64,000 nt of DNA from Acinetobacter portensis (GTDB lineage: Bacteria > Pseudomonadota > Gammaproteobacteria > Pseudomonadales > Moraxellaceae). The translations under genes and the position numbers were made by a program. Position 1 is the first letter of the stretch, and each line of letters begins with the position of its first letter. The stretch covers positions 1,178,001 to 1,242,000 of the forward strand of contig NZ_CP096120.1 in assembly GCF_023158935.1 (NCBI RefSeq), read 5' to 3'. Under the pieces are notes generated by a model. That model had not been told where the DNA came from and did not search any database. It was given only the letters and a program-made list of their open reading frames with translations. This document shows positions 43,142 through 52,423 of this stretch, piece after piece.

Positions 43142-46100
43142 TTAGTTCATTGTCATTAAGCTAGCATTACCGCCTGCCGCAGCAGTGTTAATGCTAATGG
43201 CACGTTCAATGACAAAACGCTCAAGCGGAATGTTGTAGTCACCAGAATTTAAGTGAGTAATACCAACAATCGCACCTTTACGGCTCGCGATTTGCTTTTG
43301 CAATTCAAGTAATTCAGAAGCATTGTTATGATGCAATACTGCTTCAAAATCGCCAGTTACAACATCTTTAACCACTTTAATGTTGTCAATGACAGCTTTA
43401 GGCATACTAGATAAATGCTTAGCAATAAACGTATTTTCATTAAGAACTACAGCATGGCTACCAACAGCAAAAATAGCAAGTAACTGTTGAATTTGGTCAC
43501 GTTCGTTATCTGCTAAAGACAATACACGTTCACGTGGAACAACAACATATTGGTTGCTTTCGCCTGTAGGACCTTGTAACTCGTAGCTGTTACCCACACA
43601 GAATGCTTGTGGCATTTTCAATTCATATTGTGGGAACGTTTTTTGTGCCCAAGTTTTGAATTGTTCCAATACCGTTGCATTGTCTGTTAAAGGTGTGATT
43701 TCGCCAGTTGCATAAGGTTTAGCTAACTTTTTACGGTCACAGTTTTCCATTAAGCGGTATAGGTAAATTGGACCACCAGCTTTAGGACCAGTACCAGATA
43801 AGCCTTCACCACCAAAAGGTTGTACGCCAACAACAGCACCAACAATGTTGCGGTTGATGTATAAGTTACCTACTTGAGCTTTAGCAACAACAGTTTGAAT
43901 TGTTTCATCAATACGTGTGTGCAAGCCCATAGTTAAGCCATAACCTTTAGAGTTAATATGATCAAGCAATTGATCTAATTCACCATATTGGTAAGTTATG
44001 ACGTGTAGAACAGGACCAAATACTTCACGCTCTAAGTCATCAAGGTTTGGAAGTTCAATTAACGTTGGTGGAACAAACGTACCATTTGTAAGATCATCAT
44101 TATTTGCATTACGCATAAGTTGATGAACTTTATGACCTTTTGAAGTCATTTTTTCAATATGGTTACGAATAATTCCTTGTGCTTCAGCATCAATTACAGG
44201 ACCAATGTCAGTTTTTAATAGACTTGGATTACCCACACGTAGTTGTTGCATTGCACCTTTAAGCATTGCAATTACGCTTTCAGCATTATCTTTTTGAACA
44301 CATAAGATACGTAAAGCTGAACAACGCTGACCAGCACTGTCATAAGCAGAGTTCACAACATCTAAAATAACTTGTTCAGTTAAAGCAGATGAGTCAACGA
44401 TCATGGCATTTTGACCACCAGTTTCCGCAATAAGAGGAATAGGTGTGCCATTTTTACTTAAGCGGTTAGCAACAGTTTTTTGCAAGATTTTTGCAACTTC
44501 TGTTGAACCAGTGAACATGATGCCTTTAATACGGTCATCTTGGCTAAGTTGTGAACCAACAGTTTCACCACGACCTGGTACAAGCTGTACAACAGATTGA
44601 GATACACCAGCCAACCATAAAATGCGAATTGCTTCGGCTGCAATTAACGGAGTTTGTTCAGCAGGTTTTGCAATTACAGTGTTACCTGCAACCAATGCTG
44701 CTGCAATTTGACCCGAGAAAATTGCAAGTGGGAAGTTCCAAGGACTAATACATAACACTGTGCCTAAAGCTTCAATGTTTGCATTTTTGTCTAAATCAAC
44801 AATTTGAGAAGCGTAATAACGTAGGAAATCTACAGCTTCACGAACTTCTGCAATTGCATTGGCATAAGTCTTACCACTTTCACGGCTTAAAAGAACCATT
44901 AATTCTTGTAAACGTGATTCCATGATGTCAGCAGCACGAAGTAAACAGCCTGCACGTACATCTTTGTCAGTGTTAATCCAATCGCTTTGTGCATTTGCAG
45001 CAGTATTTAATGCAGCATCAACTTGTGCAGATGTTGCTTCAATTACTGTACCCACAACATCGTTATGATTTGCAGGGTTGATAATGTTTTCTGCTACAGC
45101 AGATGCATCTTCAACAATTTCTTTGCCAAGCGGAGCAGCATGCCATTGATGAGCCATCAATTTAGTTGCTGTTTCGTTTAATTGAAGCAAGTCTTTATCG
45201 TTAGCAAGGTCTAAACCTGAAGAATTTTTACGGTTAAAGCCGTATAAATCTATAGGGAATGGAATACTAAGATGTTTTTGACCTGTTTTACCTTCTTTAC
45301 GCTGCGCTTCTTGAATCGTTTGGCGCGGATTTTCGATTAAATCTTCAACTTTAAGATTTTTATCTGCAATACGGTTTACGAATGATGTATTCGCACCATT
45401 TTCAAGTAAACGACGTACTAAGTAAGCCAATAAAGTTTCATGGTTACCAACAGGTGCATAAATACGGCAAGGTACGCCTAATTTATCTTCAACTTTTGGC
45501 CCTACAACTTGTTCGTATAATGGTTCACCCATACCGTGTAGGCATTGGAACTCATATTGACCAGGGTAGTATTTAGCAGGGTTTGCCATGTGATAAATTG
45601 TTGCCAAAGATTGCGCATTGTGTGTCGCAAACTGAGGGTAAATTTGATCTGGAGCAGCAAGTAATTTACGCGCACAAGCAATGTAAGACAAATCTGTATG
45701 CACTTTACGAGTGAAAACAGGGTAGTCAGACATACCTTCAATTTGCGCTTTTTTAATTTCGCTATCCCAGTAGGCACCTTTAACCAAACGAATCATTAAG
45801 CGTTTTTCGCTACGTTTCGCTAGATCAATAATATAATCTACAACGTAGAAACAACGTTTTTGATAAGCCTGAATGACGAAGCCAATACCTTTCCAGTCTT
45901 TAAGTTTTGGTTCGAAGCAAAGACGTTCTAATAATTCTAAAGAAATTTCTAAACGTTCAGTTTCTTCAGCATCAATGTTTAAACCAATGTTGTACTGTTT
46001 TGCCAATAATGCAAGGTTGTAAACTTTGCTGTAAAGCTCATCATGCACACGGTCAATTTGCGCACGTACATAGCGAGGGTGCAAAGCTGAAAGCTTAATT

Positions 46101-46894
46101 GAAATACCAGCGCCATCGTAAACGTCTTTATCGGCAGATGCTTTACCAATTGAATGAATTGCATTGGTATAGTCTTGGTAATAACGTTCTGCATCGTGAT
46201 CTGTTAATGCAGCTTCACCAAGCATATCGTATGAATAGCGGAAACCTTTTGCTTCAAGTACTTCAGCATTTTGTAATGCTTCGCCAATAGTTTCGCCAGT
46301 AACAAACTGTTCGCCCATCATACGCATAGCAACGTCTACTGCTTTACGAATAATACCGCGGCTTGAACGTGCAAGAAGACCTGTTAAAACACTACTTAAA
46401 CTTTTTTGTTTTGGTGTTTCCATCAACTTGCCTGTAAGCATTAAGCCCCAAGCAGCAGCGTTTACGAACATTAGGTTGCTATTACCTAAATGATCTTTCC
46501 AACTACCTTGGTTGATTTTGTCACGAATAAGTAAGTCGCGTGTTGCTGTATCTGGAATACGTAACAATGCTTCTGCAAGACACATTAATGCAATGCCTTC
46601 TTGAGAAGAAAGAGAGAATTCTTGAAGTAGACCTTGGACAATACCAGCTTTGCCATTTGAACCTTTACGTTCACGTAAAGCATGCGCAAGTTGGAAAGCT
46701 AAATCTTGAATGTTGCCATTAAGTTCGTCTGAAATTTCACTATGTGCAAGTAAGTTTTCTACACAATCACTTTCATCAATGCACCAAGCATCATTGATTT
46801 TTTGTTCGTACTCATTTTTTTCACGAAATTGGGAGATATATTCTAAATGAGGTTTTGAATTATCAGTTTGAAATTCGTTTTCAGTGATATTCAT
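43142..46894 (-). CDS. putA: Bifunctional proline dehydrogenase / P5C dehydrogenase
   Basis: A 1250-residue bifunctional enzyme that oxidises proline to glutamate. The FAD-dependent proline dehydrogenase barrel occupies about residues 180-520 (LMIRLVKGAYWDSEIK), and the NAD-dependent P5C dehydrogenase about 600-1080, with the catalytic Cys in GQRCSALR and Glu in LIAETGGQN. A C-terminal domain extends to 1250. The ribbon-helix-helix DNA-binding domain that makes E. coli PutA its own repressor is missing: the protein starts directly with the arm region (MNITENEFQTDNSK). Regulation is therefore expected from the divergent Lrp-type gene. putP lies just beyond. It is peripheral on the inner membrane, feeding electrons to quinone. 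Confidence 0.97.
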   Translation of the reverse strand: MNITENEFQTDNSKPHLEYISQFREKNEYEQKINDAWCIDESDCVENLLAHSEISDELNGNIQDLAFQLAHALRERKGSNGKAGIVQGLLQEFSLSSQEGIALMCLAEALLRIPDTATRDLLIRDKINQGSWKDHLGNSNLMFVNAAAWGLMLTGKLMETPKQKSLSSVLTGLLARSSRGIIRKAVDVAMRMMGEQFVTGETIGEALQNAEVLEAKGFRYSYDMLGEAALTDHDAERYYQDYTNAIHSIGKASADKDVYDGAGISIKLSALHPRYVRAQIDRVHDELYSKVYNLALLAKQYNIGLNIDAEETERLEISLELLERLCFEPKLKDWKGIGFVIQAYQKRCFYVVDYIIDLAKRSEKRLMIRLVKGAYWDSEIKKAQIEGMSDYPVFTRKVHTDLSYIACARKLLAAPDQIYPQFATHNAQSLATIYHMANPAKYYPGQYEFQCLHGMGEPLYEQVVGPKVEDKLGVPCRIYAPVGNHETLLAYLVRRLLENGANTSFVNRIADKNLKVEDLIENPRQTIQEAQRKEGKTGQKHLSIPFPIDLYGFNRKNSSGLDLANDKDLLQLNETATKLMAHQWHAAPLGKEIVEDASAVAENIINPANHNDVVGTVIEATSAQVDAALNTAANAQSDWINTDKDVRAGCLLRAADIMESRLQELMVLLSRESGKTYANAIAEVREAVDFLRYYASQIVDLDKNANIEALGTVLCISPWNFPLAIFSGQIAAALVAGNTVIAKPAEQTPLIAAEAIRILWLAGVSQSVVQLVPGRGETVGSQLSQDDRIKGIMFTGSTEVAKILQKTVANRLSKNGTPIPLIAETGGQNAMIVDSSALTEQVILDVVNSAYDSAGQRCSALRILCVQKDNAESVIAMLKGAMQQLRVGNPSLLKTDIGPVIDAEAQGIIRNHIEKMTSKGHKVHQLMRNANNDDLTNGTFVPPTLIELPNLDDLEREVFGPVLHVITYQYGELDQLLDHINSKGYGLTMGLHTRIDETIQTVVAKAQVGNLYINRNIVGAVVGVQPFGGEGLSGTGPKAGGPIYLYRLMENCDRKKLAKPYATGEITPLTDNATVLEQFKTWAQKTFPQYELKMPQAFCVGNSYELQGPTGESNQYVVVPRERVLSLADNERDQIQQLLAIFAVGSHAVVLNENTFIAKHLSSMPKAVIDNIKVVKDVVTGDFEAVLHHNNASELLELQKQIASRKGAIVGITHLNSGDYNIPLERFVIERAISINTAAAGGNASLMTMN

Positions 46895-47010
46895 GTCAGC
46901 ATCCTGTGACTACAAAAAATAATAGGTAAAAAACCAGATATAATTTATGATTACAGAAAATTTAACGAACAACTCACTATATTTTGTGTGTTTTTTAGAG
47001 AATTATTCGG

Positions 47011-47508
47011 ATGACGACTCACACAACCACGCTAGACCGTATAGATATTAAGATTTTAGACATTCTTCAAAAAGATGGAAAAATTTCGAATATTAAATTG
47101 GCAGAAGCTGTAAATTTATCACCAACGGCTGCTTTAGCTCGTGTGCAAAAGCTAAATAAAGAAGGATACATATTAGGCTATGAAGCACGGCTGAATCCAG
47201 ACAAATTGAATTGTGGTTTTGTAGTATTTGTAGAAATATTACTAGATAAAACTACGCCAAATGCTTTAGATGCTTTTTCAGATGCAGTTGTACATTATCC
47301 TGAAATTGTTGAATGCCACATGATTAGTGGTGGATTTGATTTTGTGGTGAAAATTCGCTGTACGAATATGGAAGAGTTTCGAAAAATTTCAGGTCAAATT
47401 TTGTGGCAATTACCAGGTGTGAAAGAAACCCGTAGTTATCCTGTTATGGAAGTGATTAAAGAATCGAGCCAAATTAAATTAAAAATGCCACCAAAGGCAG
47501 CAGTTTAA
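47011..47508 (+). CDS. Lrp/AsnC-family regulator, probable PutR
   Basis: A 165-residue transcriptional regulator. Residues 7-65 form the AsnC-type helix-turn-helix (LDRIDIKILDILQKDGKISN, LAEAVNLSPTAALARVQKL), and residues 70-155 the RAM ligand domain (VHYPEIVECHMISGGFDFVVKI). It is divergent from putA with a 116-base gap and followed by putP. Lrp-family activators named PutR or BkdR-like control putA in bacteria whose PutA lacks the ribbon-helix-helix domain; that fits this case, and proline is the expected effector, but this is context only. ATG 47011 is used. A bidirectional terminator separates it from putP. Confidence 0.9.
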   Translation: MTTHTTTLDRIDIKILDILQKDGKISNIKLAEAVNLSPTAALARVQKLNKEGYILGYEARLNPDKLNCGFVVFVEILLDKTTPNALDAFSDAVVHYPEIVECHMISGGFDFVVKIRCTNMEEFRKISGQILWQLPGVKETRSYPVMEVIKESSQIKLKMPPKAAV

Positions 47509-47535
47509 TTATGCATTGCAATAAATTAGCAAAAG

Positions 47536-47560
47536 AAAAAGGGGCATTTAGCCCCTTTTT
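47536..47560. terminator. Bidirectional terminator between regulator and putP
   Basis: Arms AAAAAGGGGC and GCCCCTTTTT with a 5-base loop. Confidence 0.88.
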
Positions 47561-47584
47561 CTATTTCACTTTAAAGAAATAAGA

Positions 47585-49105
47585 TTATTTCTTATCGTGT
47601 TTCATTTCTTCCATCGCTTGTGCGTAAAGTGTTTCAGCGCGTTCAAAACGCTCTTCAACTTCTTTAGAAGGTGCTTTGCCTAATAAACTTACAACAACAA
47701 TTGAAATTGTAGAAAGAATGAAGCCAGGAACAATTTCGTATAGACCTGTATCTGCAAAGTAAGTTTTCCATGCAATTACAGTTACAGCACCAACAATCAT
47801 ACCTACAATTGCGCCATTCAACGTCATACGTTTCCAGAACAATGAAAGTAAAATTAATGGACCAAATGCAGCACCAAAACCAGCCCAAGCATAAGCAACT
47901 AAGCCTAAAACCTTACTTTCTGGGTTCATACCTAAGCAAATTGCAATAATTGCAATAAGAATTACCATTAAACGACCAACCCAAACCAATTCGTTTTGAG
48001 ATGCATTTTTACGGAAAAAGCCTTTGTATAAATCTTCGGTTAAAGTTGTAGAGCATACAAGTAACTGACAGCTAAGCGTACTCATTACCGCAGCTAAAAT
48101 TGCAGCTAAGATAATACCCGCAATCCAAGGATTGAATAGAACCTTAGTCACTTCCATGAATACGATTTCAGGGTTAGCATCGACCAATGCACCAAGTGCA
48201 GGGTTTGCATGGAAATAAGCAATACCGATATAACCAACAGCAACAGCACCACCTAAGCAAAGAATCATCCAAGTCATACCAATACGGCGAGCCGCAGGAA
48301 TTACTTTTACAGAATCAGCAGCCATGAAGCGTACTAGAATGTGTGGTTGACCGAAGTAGCCTAAGCCCCAAGCCATTGATGATAAAATTGCAACAACACT
48401 CAAATCGCCAATTAAGCTATTTGCATGTGGACGTGCATTTTCAATAAGGACCGTAACGCTTTGCGCATGATCGCCAATTGCAAGGTAAGTTACGATAGGT
48501 GCTAGTAATAATGCAAAAATCATCAAACCAGCTTGGAATGTATCTGTCCAACTAATTGCAAGGAAACCACCAATACACACATAACTGATTGTTGCAATAG
48601 CGCCAATCCATAATGCAGTTGTGTAGTCCCAGCCAAATAGGCTTTCAAATAATCGCGCGCCTGCAACCATACCTGAAGCACAGTAAATCGCGAAGAAAAT
48701 TAGAATAACGACAGCAGAAATTAAGCGTAAAACTTTTTTTGTATCGCCAAAACGACTAGTGAAATAGTCTGGGAGGGTTAAGGCGTTATTTTGAACCTCT
48801 GTATGTGTACGTAGACGTCCAGCAACAAGTAGCCAGTTGAGCCAAGCACCAATAACCAAACCAATAGCAATCCATGCTTCAGATAAACCTGAAAGATAAA
48901 TTGCACCTGGTAAGCCCATCAATAGCCATCCGCTCATGTCGGATGCACCAGCAGATAAAGCGGTTACTACGCTACCTAAGCTTCGTCCACCTAAAATATA
49001 GTCATCAAAATTTGTAGTGGCTTTGTAGGCATATAGCCCAATACCAATCATAGCCACGATATAGAACATGAATGTTACTAATGTGGGATTCAGTTGGCTC
49101 ATCAT
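47585..49105 (-). CDS. putP: Sodium/proline symporter
   Basis: A 506-residue inner-membrane sodium:solute symporter (SSF) of the PutP type with about thirteen transmembrane segments. Signature regions include DDYILGGRSLGSVVTALSAGASDMSGWLLMG (split here at residues about 28-58) and GGFLAISWTDTFQAGLM near 180. It imports proline with sodium. The start chosen is ATG 49105, which has an AAAGGA ribosome-binding site 8 bases upstream; the frame also continues to 49138. With putA and the Lrp regulator it forms the proline use module. It is convergent with the regulator gene across a bidirectional terminator. Confidence 0.96.
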   Translation of the reverse strand: MMSQLNPTLVTFMFYIVAMIGIGLYAYKATTNFDDYILGGRSLGSVVTALSAGASDMSGWLLMGLPGAIYLSGLSEAWIAIGLVIGAWLNWLLVAGRLRTHTEVQNNALTLPDYFTSRFGDTKKVLRLISAVVILIFFAIYCASGMVAGARLFESLFGWDYTTALWIGAIATISYVCIGGFLAISWTDTFQAGLMIFALLLAPIVTYLAIGDHAQSVTVLIENARPHANSLIGDLSVVAILSSMAWGLGYFGQPHILVRFMAADSVKVIPAARRIGMTWMILCLGGAVAVGYIGIAYFHANPALGALVDANPEIVFMEVTKVLFNPWIAGIILAAILAAVMSTLSCQLLVCSTTLTEDLYKGFFRKNASQNELVWVGRLMVILIAIIAICLGMNPESKVLGLVAYAWAGFGAAFGPLILLSLFWKRMTLNGAIVGMIVGAVTVIAWKTYFADTGLYEIVPGFILSTISIVVVSLLGKAPSKEVEERFERAETLYAQAMEEMKHDKK

Positions 49106-49419
49106 TTTGCCATCCTTTGTCAGTCCTAAAAGAATCATCTATCCAAGATGAATTTTTATGCATTTTTTGCAAGTTGCTGATTCAAGCACAATATTAAAAT
49201 TACGCTCTGTAACAATTGAGTGGCTCTTGTACGATGTTTGTGCAACGGAATGTAATTTTGGTTACAAATGGAGATCTACATGGATTCTATAATGGCTTAT
49301 TTATAATTTGATGTGAAATGATGGTGATTGATGAATAACGTTCTTATAATGTGAATATGGAATTAAAAAAATTAGTTGATCAAATATATTCATAAAATTT
49401 CGTGTAAGGGGTAACAACA
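49106..49419. other. Divergent upstream region of putP and a lipoprotein gene
   Basis: About 314 bases, AT-rich, no gene. It should hold the putP promoter and the promoter of the lipoprotein gene; I can identify no specific site. Confidence 0.45.
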
Positions 49420-49950
49420 TTGAAAATTAAATTAATCTGCTTAACTGTTCTATTGCTAAGTGGGTGTCAGACAAAATATGAAAATTCACTTGCAAGCGCA
49501 AAACAAACAGTAAGTGAGTTTGATGGTTCTACTACTATTAATAGTCGGATTTCTCAATCATGGAGTAAAAGTAGTTGGATGAATGCAGGAGTTGGTTTTA
49601 ATGGATTTGCAACTAAAGGAAATTATAATTTTATGGTTGCAGAAGTTACCTTTATAAACTCAATTACAAATCTTAGTAAGCTACATTTAAATATAGATGG
49701 TGTTTTTACTGAATATGAGCCTGTAAGTACACAAACCAAAGTTACATTTGGGGCAGCAACAAAAACTCCTATGAGTACTCGTGGATTTATTATTCCTGTT
49801 TCAACAGTTACTAAAATTAAAGAAGCAAAATCTATTCGTTATCGAGTGACAACTTTATCTGATGGTTCTCGGGAAGGTGAACTGGTGAGAGATGGAAAAC
49901 TTTCACCTGCTGCTAAAAGTTTAATAAATGTAGCAGAAGCTATTAAGTAA
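49420..49950 (+). CDS. Putative lipoprotein of unknown family (176 aa)
   Basis: A 176-residue lipoprotein. The signal peptide ends in LLLSGC (lipidated C16), followed by QTKYENSLAS. The mature part is about 160 residues, rich in Ser, Thr and Lys, with alternating hydrophobic residues that suggest beta-strands (NYNFMVAEVTFIN, LHLNIDGVFTEYEP). I do not recognise it. The start is TTG 49420, which has an AAGGGG ribosome-binding site at a normal distance. A perfect 28-base palindromic terminator follows, so it is a single-gene unit. It is probably held in the outer membrane by its lipid anchor; the residue after Cys is Gln, not the Asp of inner-membrane retention. Confidence 0.75.
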   Translation: MKIKLICLTVLLLSGCQTKYENSLASAKQTVSEFDGSTTINSRISQSWSKSSWMNAGVGFNGFATKGNYNFMVAEVTFINSITNLSKLHLNIDGVFTEYEPVSTQTKVTFGAATKTPMSTRGFIIPVSTVTKIKEAKSIRYRVTTLSDGSREGELVRDGKLSPAAKSLINVAEAIK

Positions 49951-49952
49951 AT

Positions 49953-49980
49953 AAAAAAGCCTCTATATAGAGGCTTTTTT
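49953..49980. terminator. Bidirectional terminator after the lipoprotein gene
   Basis: A perfect 28-base palindrome with arms AAAAAAGCCTCTAT and ATAGAGGCTTTTTT, between convergent genes. Confidence 0.9.
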
Positions 49981-49997
49981 ATTTAAAGGGAGAAAAC

Positions 49998-51536
49998 TTA
50001 TTTTAAGAAACGTTGATAACCTAAGTTATTTGTAATTTCGTCGTATGGATAACTGATGTTTTCTAATGTTTCAATTAAACCATCTGGGTTTTGTTGAGCA
50101 TCTTCAGCTTCTAAACCAACCAATACACGACCTTCCGCAGCACCGTGGTTACGGTAATGGAAAAGGGTAATGTTGTGTGTTGGACCAAGGCGTTCTAAGA
50201 AAGTGAGTAAAGCACCCGGACGTTCAGGGAATTCTACACGGAATAAACGTTCATTTTCTAAATCTGCATGACCGCCAATTAAATAACGAATATGCAATTT
50301 AGCAACTTCATCATCAGACAAATCATCTACATCAAATTTAACTTTTAATGCTTCATAAATGTCTTGGCGTTCTTTTTCACCGGCTTTAAGACTAATACCC
50401 ACAAAAACTTGTGCAGCAGATGCGTGACTTGCACGGTAGTTAAACTCGGTAATGTTACGGCCTTGCAATGCACGGCAGAAGTTAAGGAATGAACCTTTTT
50501 CTTCAGGAATTGTAACTGCAAAAATAGCTTCTTTACGTTCGCCCAGTTCTGTACGTTCTGCAATATAGCGTAAACGGTCAAAGTTCATGTTTGCACCGCA
50601 AACAATAGACACTAAATTTTTATTTTCAATACCATGTTCAGCCACGTATTTTTTAATACCTGCTAAAGCCATTGCACCTGATGGTTCTACAATACTTCGG
50701 CATTCGTCATAGGTATCTTTAATTGCAGCACAAATTTCATCTGTATTAACCAAAACAACATTTGGTTCAACAATTGGACCTGAATTATCAGATTTTTGTA
50801 GACGAATGACATCAAATGGTTTTTCGCCAATTTGTGCAACAGCCGTACCATCGGCAAATAAACCAACTGTAGGTAAAATTACACGCTCATTTGTTTCGAG
50901 TGCTGCTTTTAAACAAGCAGACTCATCATATTCAACAGGAATAACTTTTACATGTGGTGCAACATCACCTAAGTAAGCAGCAACACCTGCAATTAAACCG
51001 CCACCGCCAACAGCAACAAATACATAATCTACATCACGCCATTGACGTAAAATTTCATTACCAATTGTGCCTTGTCCAGCCATTACGAGTTCATCGTCAT
51101 AGGGTGGAATAAATGTCATACCATCTTCAGCTGCACGTGCAATTGCGTATTTGTTAGCAACATCGAAAGAGTCACCATGTAATACAACTTCACCACCTAA
51201 GCGTTTAACAGCTTGCACTTTAATGTCTGGTGTTGTTTTTGGCATAACAATAATGGCGCGAATACCTAACTTTTGACCAGATAATGCCACGCCTTGAGCA
51301 TGGTTACCTGCTGAAGCAGTAATAACGCCACGTTCCAACTGAGATTTCGGTAATTGACTAATACGGTTATAGGCACCGCGTAGTTTGAATGAAAAGACAG
51401 GTTGTAAATCTTCGCGTTTAAAGCGAATGTTATTTTTTAGCTTTTCACTAATTCGTGGCGCTGCTTCGAGTGGGGTTTCGATTGCAACATCGTACACAGT
51501 TGCTTGTAATATTTGTCGAACCAAACGAGACAGCAT
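49998..51536 (-). CDS. ilvA: Threonine ammonia-lyase, biosynthetic
   Basis: A 512-residue PLP enzyme that turns threonine into 2-oxobutanoate, the first step of isoleucine synthesis. The catalytic domain (1-~325) has the PLP Lys in PVFSFKLRGAYN, SAGNHAQGVA, and the phosphate loop AVGGGGLIAGVA. The C-terminal regulatory part (330-512) has two ACT-like subdomains (AIFAVTIPEEKGSFLNF and LFRVEFPERPGALLTFL), as in E. coli IlvA (514), so isoleucine feedback is expected. It starts at ATG 51536. It is divergent from rpiA with about 100 bases between. It is cytosolic and probably monocistronic, convergent with the lipoprotein gene. Confidence 0.97.
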   Translation of the reverse strand: MLSRLVRQILQATVYDVAIETPLEAAPRISEKLKNNIRFKREDLQPVFSFKLRGAYNRISQLPKSQLERGVITASAGNHAQGVALSGQKLGIRAIIVMPKTTPDIKVQAVKRLGGEVVLHGDSFDVANKYAIARAAEDGMTFIPPYDDELVMAGQGTIGNEILRQWRDVDYVFVAVGGGGLIAGVAAYLGDVAPHVKVIPVEYDESACLKAALETNERVILPTVGLFADGTAVAQIGEKPFDVIRLQKSDNSGPIVEPNVVLVNTDEICAAIKDTYDECRSIVEPSGAMALAGIKKYVAEHGIENKNLVSIVCGANMNFDRLRYIAERTELGERKEAIFAVTIPEEKGSFLNFCRALQGRNITEFNYRASHASAAQVFVGISLKAGEKERQDIYEALKVKFDVDDLSDDEVAKLHIRYLIGGHADLENERLFRVEFPERPGALLTFLERLGPTHNITLFHYRNHGAAEGRVLVGLEAEDAQQNPDGLIETLENISYPYDEITNNLGYQRFLK

Positions 51537-51642
51537 GTTAATTTTCCATCTAACAGTTTAAAATAGGCGCTTATTGTAACAAAACCCCATACATTTGGGC
51601 TGTAAAATCGGCATCAAATGTGAAAAATAGTTGAGTAATGTC

Positions 51643-52314
51643 ATGAGTCTATATGCAACCCAAGATGAGAAAAAGCAAGCAGCAGCAAAAGCCGCTTTAA
51701 AACACTTACCAAAAGGGGGCATTTTAGGCGTTGGTACGGGAAGTACTGTTAATTTTTTAATTGATCTTTTACCTGAACTTCAATTAGAAGCTGCGGTTGC
51801 GAGTTCTGAAGCAACAGCACAACGTCTTAAAAAAATAGGTATTGAAGTTGTAGATATGAATAGCGTAGGTGGTTTAGATGCTTACGTAGATGGCGCAGAT
51901 GAAATTGATCGTCATATGCATATGGTAAAAGGTGGCGGTGCTGCACTTACACGTGAAAAAATTGTGGCTTCTATTGCTAAAAAATTCGTGTGTATTGTAG
52001 ATGACTCTAAATGGGTTGAACAATTAAGTCGTGAATTCCCACTTCCTGTAGAAGTGATTCCAATGGCGCGTTCTGCTGTTGCGCGTAAAATCGTATCTTT
52101 AGGTGGTGATCCTGTATATCGTGAAGGCTGTGTAACAGATAATGGCAACGTAATTTTAGATGTTTATAACCTAAACATTTTAAATGCATTAGAGCTTGAA
52201 AAGACGTTAAACGATATTCCGGGTGTTGTATGTAATGGTATTTTTGCTTTAAATAAAGCAGATGTAGCTGTTGTAGCAACTGATAACGGTATTGAAGAAC
52301 GTACTGCGGTTTAA
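51643..52314 (+). CDS. rpiA: Ribose 5-phosphate isomerase A
   Basis: A 223-residue cytosolic enzyme that interconverts ribose 5-phosphate and ribulose 5-phosphate. It has the phosphate loop [12 protein letters not shown], the DGADEID segment near residue 81-87 and [14 protein letters not shown] with the catalytic Glu. Length matches E. coli RpiA (219). The frame is also open to a TTG at 51631, but ATG 51643 ([11 protein letters not shown]) fits the family better. No strong ribosome-binding site is seen for either. A REP-type repeat follows the stop. With tal it completes the non-oxidative pentose phosphate steps seen in this window. Confidence 0.96.
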   Translation: MSLYATQDEKKQAAAKAALKHLPKGGILGVGTGSTVNFLIDLLPELQLEAAVASSEATAQRLKKIGIEVVDMNSVGGLDAYVDGADEIDRHMHMVKGGGAALTREKIVASIAKKFVCIVDDSKWVEQLSREFPLPVEVIPMARSAVARKIVSLGGDPVYREGCVTDNGNVILDVYNLNILNALELEKTLNDIPGVVCNGIFALNKADVAVVATDNGIEERTAV

Positions 52315-52334
52315 TACTAATTTTTTGAAGCGAT

Positions 52335-52405
52335 AATCTCCCTAAATCCCTCTTTATTAAGAGGGATTTGTTCCCTTCTTTTACAAAAGAGGGTTAGGGA
52401 GGATT
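52335..52405. repeat. REP-doublet (REPIN-like), copy C
   Basis: Outer arms AATCTCCCTAAATCCC and GGGTTAGGGAGGATT are nearly complementary, with inner hairpins CCCTCTT/AAGAGGG and a second CTTTT/AAAAG-type stem. It lies between rpiA and the YgjP-type gene. Confidence 0.78.
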
Positions 52406-52423
52406 AAAATAAGAAAAGATAAA

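Noticed and set aside
48340..48380. Another GCCTAAGC within putP
   Set aside because: It lies inside a conserved coding sequence and lacks complementary AT arms, so it was not counted as a copy of the hairpin repeat.
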